Positions 60,642 through 64,000 of a stretch of DNA of 64,000 nucleotides are shown in pieces. Made by a program: the position numbers and the translations under genes. The first letter of the stretch is position 1; each line of letters begins with the position of its first letter. The notes below the pieces were generated by a model that was not told the DNA's origin, searched no databases, and was given only the letters and a program-made list of their open reading frames with translations. The stretch is from Curtanaerobium respiraculi (lineage in GTDB: Bacteria; Actinomycetota; Coriobacteriia; Coriobacteriales; Eggerthellaceae), in NCBI RefSeq assembly GCF_024609215.1, contig NZ_JANIPD030000012.1, positions 230,187 through 294,186 of the forward strand, read 5' to 3'.

Positions 60642-62216
60642 TTACGATACCAGTGCCTTGAGCTTTTTAAGATCGACTTTACCGATGGCGGTCGTGGGAA
60701 GCGCCGCTACTTCCATCATTTGGTCGGGGAGCTTGTAGTCGGGGACCGAGCAGCCTTTCAGATACGCCCGCATCCGCGCGAGCGTGGGAGCGCCGCCGTC
60801 GCAGACCACGAACACGCAAATACGCTCTCCGAGCAAAGAATCGGGAATCCCCATCGCGGCTGCCGCTTTAATATGGGGTATTTGCTCGACAAGCTCTTCG
60901 ACCTCTTCCCCCGATATTTTTTCGCCACCCCGATTGATGACGTTTTTGATTCTTCCCGTGATGCGGAGCTGTCCTTGAGGGTTAAACGTTGCAAGATCGC
61001 CGCTTCGGAAAAATCCATCGTCGGTGAATGATTTTGCGTTGACCTGCGGATTGGCGAAGTAGCCATTGATGGTATACGGTCCGCGAACAAGGAGCTCGCC
61101 TTCTGCTCCAGCAGGCACCTCATCTCCTTCAACGTCAACGATGCGGATTTCGTCGAGGTGGGAGATGGGTGTCCCCTGATACGTGCGGGCTAGATCGGCA
61201 GGGTCATTTTCTCCGGTAAGGCAAATCAGCCCTTCAGCCATACCGAATACCTGCTGTATCCAACATCCGAATGCGCTTGCCGCACGGTCGTAGTGGGCGG
61301 GCGGGAAAGGAGCGCCACCCACCTGCACCAATCGCAGCGAGGAAAGATCAGGCGAATACCATTGGATAGCCTCGCCCCACAGCGATGCAAGCGAGGGAAC
61401 AAGTGAGGTAAACGTTACCCCATAGCGCTCGATAAGGGCGAATGCCTCATCAGGGCTAGGGGATGAGGCGAGGACGACCTGCCCACCCGTGGCAAGGGTC
61501 CCCAGAATCCCCGGGTTATTCAACGGGAAATTGTGGGCTATGGGAAGTGCGGCGAGATAGACGTCATCGCATGTGAGTTTGCAGCGCCCGATCGTGAGAC
61601 GGCAATTGTAGAAGTAATCGTTATGCGTGCGGGGAATGAGCTTGGGGAGTCCCGTTGTCCCGCCCGATAGCAACAGGAGCATCGGAGCCGTCGGAGAGAC
61701 GCCCGTAGCCGCATCAGGGAGGGGGATTTTCGAAGGGGGAGGAAGAAGGAGGTTGCTATGGGCGATTACCTCCAGCGATGCGGTACCTGAAGTTAGCGAG
61801 TGTTTGAGCTGGTCGAAATCTGGCTCATCAGGAAGAAAACACGTAGTTGCCCCAGATGCTTTGGCGATATGTTCAAGCTCACGGTGTTGATGGGAGCCGA
61901 GCGAAAGAGCGGGAATGCAGCCTGCGTACATGACACCGAAGAAAACAGCAAGGGAAGGGATGTCGTTTCTCATCTGAACGACGATGCGTTCCTGGGGCGT
62001 GTGTCCTCTTGTGAGGCAATGGCTTGCAACGGTTCTTACCATGGCTTTCAGCTCGCCATACGTTATGGTTTGCGATAGGGTGCAAAGGGCAACGCGCTGG
62101 TCGAAGTCGCTGCACCAGCGGTCGAAATGGGTCCGAAATACCTGGCCTTCCCAGGCGTTTGCGCCGATATAGCGGTGGGCTCTTTCACTTGGAAATTCGA
62201 TAAAGTCCTTTTTCAT
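60642..62216 (-). CDS. Aryl-acid AMP ligase (2,3-dihydroxybenzoate/salicylate type)
   Basis: This 524-residue stand-alone adenylation enzyme resembles DhbE, EntE and YbtE. The P-loop is MLLLLSGGTTGLPKLIPRTH, the substrate loop is LPIAHNFPLNNPGILGTL, and FGMAEGLICLT, FRSGDLATFN and IGKVDLKKLKALV follow. It activates an aryl acid and loads it on the aryl carrier domain of the divergent NRPS. The residues after HNFPL are NN. As I recall them, DHB enzymes have SS there and salicylate enzymes have AC, so the substrate is open. The start at 62216 lies in a shared 102-base divergent promoter region. Confidence 0.9.
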   Translation of the reverse strand: MKKDFIEFPSERAHRYIGANAWEGQVFRTHFDRWCSDFDQRVALCTLSQTITYGELKAMVRTVASHCLTRGHTPQERIVVQMRNDIPSLAVFFGVMYAGCIPALSLGSHQHRELEHIAKASGATTCFLPDEPDFDQLKHSLTSGTASLEVIAHSNLLLPPPSKIPLPDAATGVSPTAPMLLLLSGGTTGLPKLIPRTHNDYFYNCRLTIGRCKLTCDDVYLAALPIAHNFPLNNPGILGTLATGGQVVLASSPSPDEAFALIERYGVTFTSLVPSLASLWGEAIQWYSPDLSSLRLVQVGGAPFPPAHYDRAASAFGCWIQQVFGMAEGLICLTGENDPADLARTYQGTPISHLDEIRIVDVEGDEVPAGAEGELLVRGPYTINGYFANPQVNAKSFTDDGFFRSGDLATFNPQGQLRITGRIKNVINRGGEKISGEEVEELVEQIPHIKAAAAMGIPDSLLGERICVFVVCDGGAPTLARMRAYLKGCSVPDYKLPDQMMEVAALPTTAIGKVDLKKLKALVS

Positions 62217-62240
62217 TTTTCTCTTTCACTTGTCTGGTAA

Positions 62241-62272
62241 TACTTTTTAGTTAGAATTGCCTAACCGAAGTA
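62241..62272. promoter_or_regulatory. Putative operator in the divergent siderophore promoter
   Basis: TACTTTTTAGTTAG and CTAACCGAAGTA form a degenerate palindrome around AATTGC. Within it TTAG-N10-CTAA resembles, but does not exactly match, the DtxR/IdeR iron box, whose half-sites are one base further apart. Its place between the two divergent siderophore genes fits an iron-responsive operator. Confidence 0.4.
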
Positions 62273-62318
62273 TATACCGTGTCGGTCGTTTGAACCATAC
62301 ATGAGGGAAAGGGATTCA

Positions 62319-64000
62319 GTGATTGTCGACGAAATGGTGCGAGAAATCATACAGAGCATTATTGGATCTGAAGAATTACCTGATGATCCCACGGTTGATC
62401 TTGTTTCTTACGGAATGAGTTCTCTCGACATCATGCGTGCAGCGGGCTTGCTTTCGAAGCAAGGTCTGCCAATCACCTTTGCTGAGATGATCGCCCATCC
62501 AACGTTGGCAGCATGGATGGAGAGCATCGAGCGAAATCGCAATGATCGGTCTGATGGTCGCGATACTGTAACGGAAGAGCAGCCCGCAGCAGATGAATCG
62601 TTTGAGTTAACCAAAGTCCAACAGGCGTATTTTGTCGGGCGCGATGAAAGCCAACTGCTGGGAGGTACCTCATGCCATGCCTACTTTGAATTCGAAGGAA
62701 AGGCGCTCGATCCCAAGCGACTCGAACGTGCATTCTATGCATTAGCAGCACGGCACCCCTTGCTTCGGACCCGGTTCACCGATGAAGGCGTAGCGTATCC
62801 TCTCAAGGAAACGCCCTGGCAAGGCCTAGAGATATACGATCTTTCGAGCGCGGATGATGCAGAAGGGCAGCTTGCCCGTATACGTGCCGACCTAAGCCAT
62901 CGCAAGCTTGATGTGGAAGCGGGTGTGGTCTTCGACTCCTGCCTGGTGTTGCTTCCTCATGGGCAAACGCGTTTGTGCATGAGCATCGATCTTCTGGCAG
63001 CCGATGTCATGAGCATCAAGATCGTCCTGCGTGAACTTGCGGCACTCTATCGGGGTGAGTCCCTGCCTGCCCTCACGTATACTTTTACGCGTTATCGCGC
63101 CAATGTGGAGGAGCAAGAGCAGGAAGCAAGCGATCGCGATGCGGCATACTGGGCGACCCGCATCGAAGAGCTGCCCGCCGCGCCGCATCTTCCTCTTACG
63201 ACGCCCATCTCCGATCTGGCGGTCCCTCATTTCACCCGCCGTTCCTTCGTGCTCGGTCAAAGGCGGTCACGGGCATTTATGGCTCGCGCGCAATTGCAGG
63301 GGGTAACGCTTCCCATGGCCGTTGCCTCTTTGTATGCGCACGTCCTTTCCATCTGGAGCAATACGAGTCACTTCTTACTGAATATGCCCCTCTATAATCG
63401 CAAGCCGATCGATGAGGGTGTCGATTCCATCGTGTCGGATTTCAGCTCGCTGATGCTCCTCGAAGCCGATACCTCGAATGCCGACAGTTTGGGAGCGCTC
63501 GTACAACGCATCCAACGTCGCTTTAGGGAAGATGCTGCCCATAGCGGATACGGTGGAACAAGCGTTCTTGCGGACTTATCGCGCGTGCGCGGTGAAGTCT
63601 GCCTTGCTCCCGTGGTATTTGCAAGCAACATCGGTGGCGAATTCATCGATGCGGGGACAAGGGAAACGCTAGGCACCCTCAGCTACATGCTTGCCGAAAC
63701 ACCGCAGACCATCTTGGACCATCAGCTCTATGAGACGGAGCAAGGCCTCCTTTTCGTGTGGGATTTCGTGGATGAGATCCTTGATGCAAGGATGATCGAA
63801 GAGGCGTTTTCATATTATCAGCAGATTGTCGAGTACTACGGTGGACATGATTGGAGCGATCCCTTCCCGCTTGCGCTCCTCCCCTCCTACGAGCGCGCCT
63901 CCCGGGGCGACGCCCGTCCCGCCGCCCCGGGGCCGATCCACGCCGGCTTCTTCGAGCGCGCCGCCGAGGATCCCGGCCGCATCGCCCTGAGGTGGGGGGA
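62319..64000 (+). CDS. Siderophore NRPS, N-terminal part (ArCP, Cy, start of A); runs off the window
   Basis: The visible 560 codons encode an aryl carrier domain with the phosphopantetheine serine in SYGMSSLDIMRA. A heterocyclisation (Cy) domain follows: ELTKVQQAYFVGRDESQL, ARHPLLRTRF, and the Cy hallmark DLLAADVMS (DxxxxDxxS). The beginning of an adenylation domain comes after about residue 530. This is the layout of yersiniabactin HMWP2 and pyochelin PchE, which cyclise Cys onto an aryl acid to give a thiazoline. GTG 62319 follows AAAGGG by six bases; ATG 62301 is in frame too. Base composition changes abruptly near 63,870. The 3' end is cut by the window edge. Confidence 0.9.
   Translation, partial: MIVDEMVREIIQSIIGSEELPDDPTVDLVSYGMSSLDIMRAAGLLSKQGLPITFAEMIAHPTLAAWMESIERNRNDRSDGRDTVTEEQPAADESFELTKVQQAYFVGRDESQLLGGTSCHAYFEFEGKALDPKRLERAFYALAARHPLLRTRFTDEGVAYPLKETPWQGLEIYDLSSADDAEGQLARIRADLSHRKLDVEAGVVFDSCLVLLPHGQTRLCMSIDLLAADVMSIKIVLRELAALYRGESLPALTYTFTRYRANVEEQEQEASDRDAAYWATRIEELPAAPHLPLTTPISDLAVPHFTRRSFVLGQRRSRAFMARAQLQGVTLPMAVASLYAHVLSIWSNTSHFLLNMPLYNRKPIDEGVDSIVSDFSSLMLLEADTSNADSLGALVQRIQRRFREDAAHSGYGGTSVLADLSRVRGEVCLAPVVFASNIGGEFIDAGTRETLGTLSYMLAETPQTILDHQLYETEQGLLFVWDFVDEILDARMIEEAFSYYQQIVEYYGGHDWSDPFPLALLPSYERASRGDARPAAPGPIHAGFFERAAEDPGRIALRWG

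Overview
The window reads as part of the chromosome of a high-GC, anaerobic actinobacterium of the class Coriobacteriia, most likely family Eggerthellaceae. The basis is a fumarate-respiration gene set of SdhA/SdhB plus a CCG-domain subunit, split class I fumarases, a 12-TM/LuxR-type regulator, desulfoferrodoxin, and an actinobacterial FHA/PstP/SEDS/PBP/PknB cell-wall kinase operon. Genus and species cannot be named from sequence alone.

Layout. 1-3,500: tRNA-Arg(ACG), a pyridoxamine-oxidase-like protein, a small acidic protein, and repeat-rich non-coding DNA. 3,535-10,199: a C4-dicarboxylate module (DASS antiporter, fumarase alpha and beta, fumarate reductase A, B and CCG subunit) that would import a dicarboxylate, dehydrate malate to fumarate and reduce it to succinate. 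10,269-17,737: a hypothetical gene, LarA lactate racemase, a broken LuxR-type regulator, a frameshifted second dicarboxylate transporter, citrate synthase and a small membrane protein. 17,740-30,069: ispE, tadA, tRNAs, an FMN flavoprotein, a DUF1848 protein, a Vsr/DUF559-like gene between two repeat copies, an iron alcohol dehydrogenase, several gene remnants, a DUF2207 protein and a shikimate-kinase-like protein. 30,032-41,376: a surface-glycosylation block with two YfhO-like membrane proteins around an amino-sugar transaminase, a polyprenyl-phosphate glycosyltransferase, two SMR-type flippase subunits, a PLP decarboxylase and an ATP-grasp ligase. 41,709-49,239: FhaA, FhaB, PP2C phosphatase, a SEDS-PBP fusion and a PASTA kinase, which together control and build the wall. 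49,671-60,297: rpsB, tsf, murA, an LCP protein, a NifU-like scaffold, lgt, desulfoferrodoxin, and two flavoproteins, the second fused to a TsaC/Sua5 domain. 60,642-64,000: the edge of a thiazoline-type siderophore locus with a divergent aryl-AMP ligase and an ArCP-Cy-A NRPS that runs off the window.

Non-coding DNA is unusually structured. A dispersed 22-28 bp repeat occurs as two four-copy clusters in which direct pairs are spaced exactly 61 bp, plus a solo copy that sits between two 38-bp duplications in the luxR-type gene. Two ~230-bp repeats with degenerate inverted ends flank a nuclease-like gene. There are perfect palindromes with 25-bp and 40-bp arms and a two-copy AT-rich MITE-like element. 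Gene remnants (two AraC, nitroreductase, LuxR, flavoprotein) and two frameshifted genes point to active decay between the operons; sequencing error cannot be excluded for the frameshifts.
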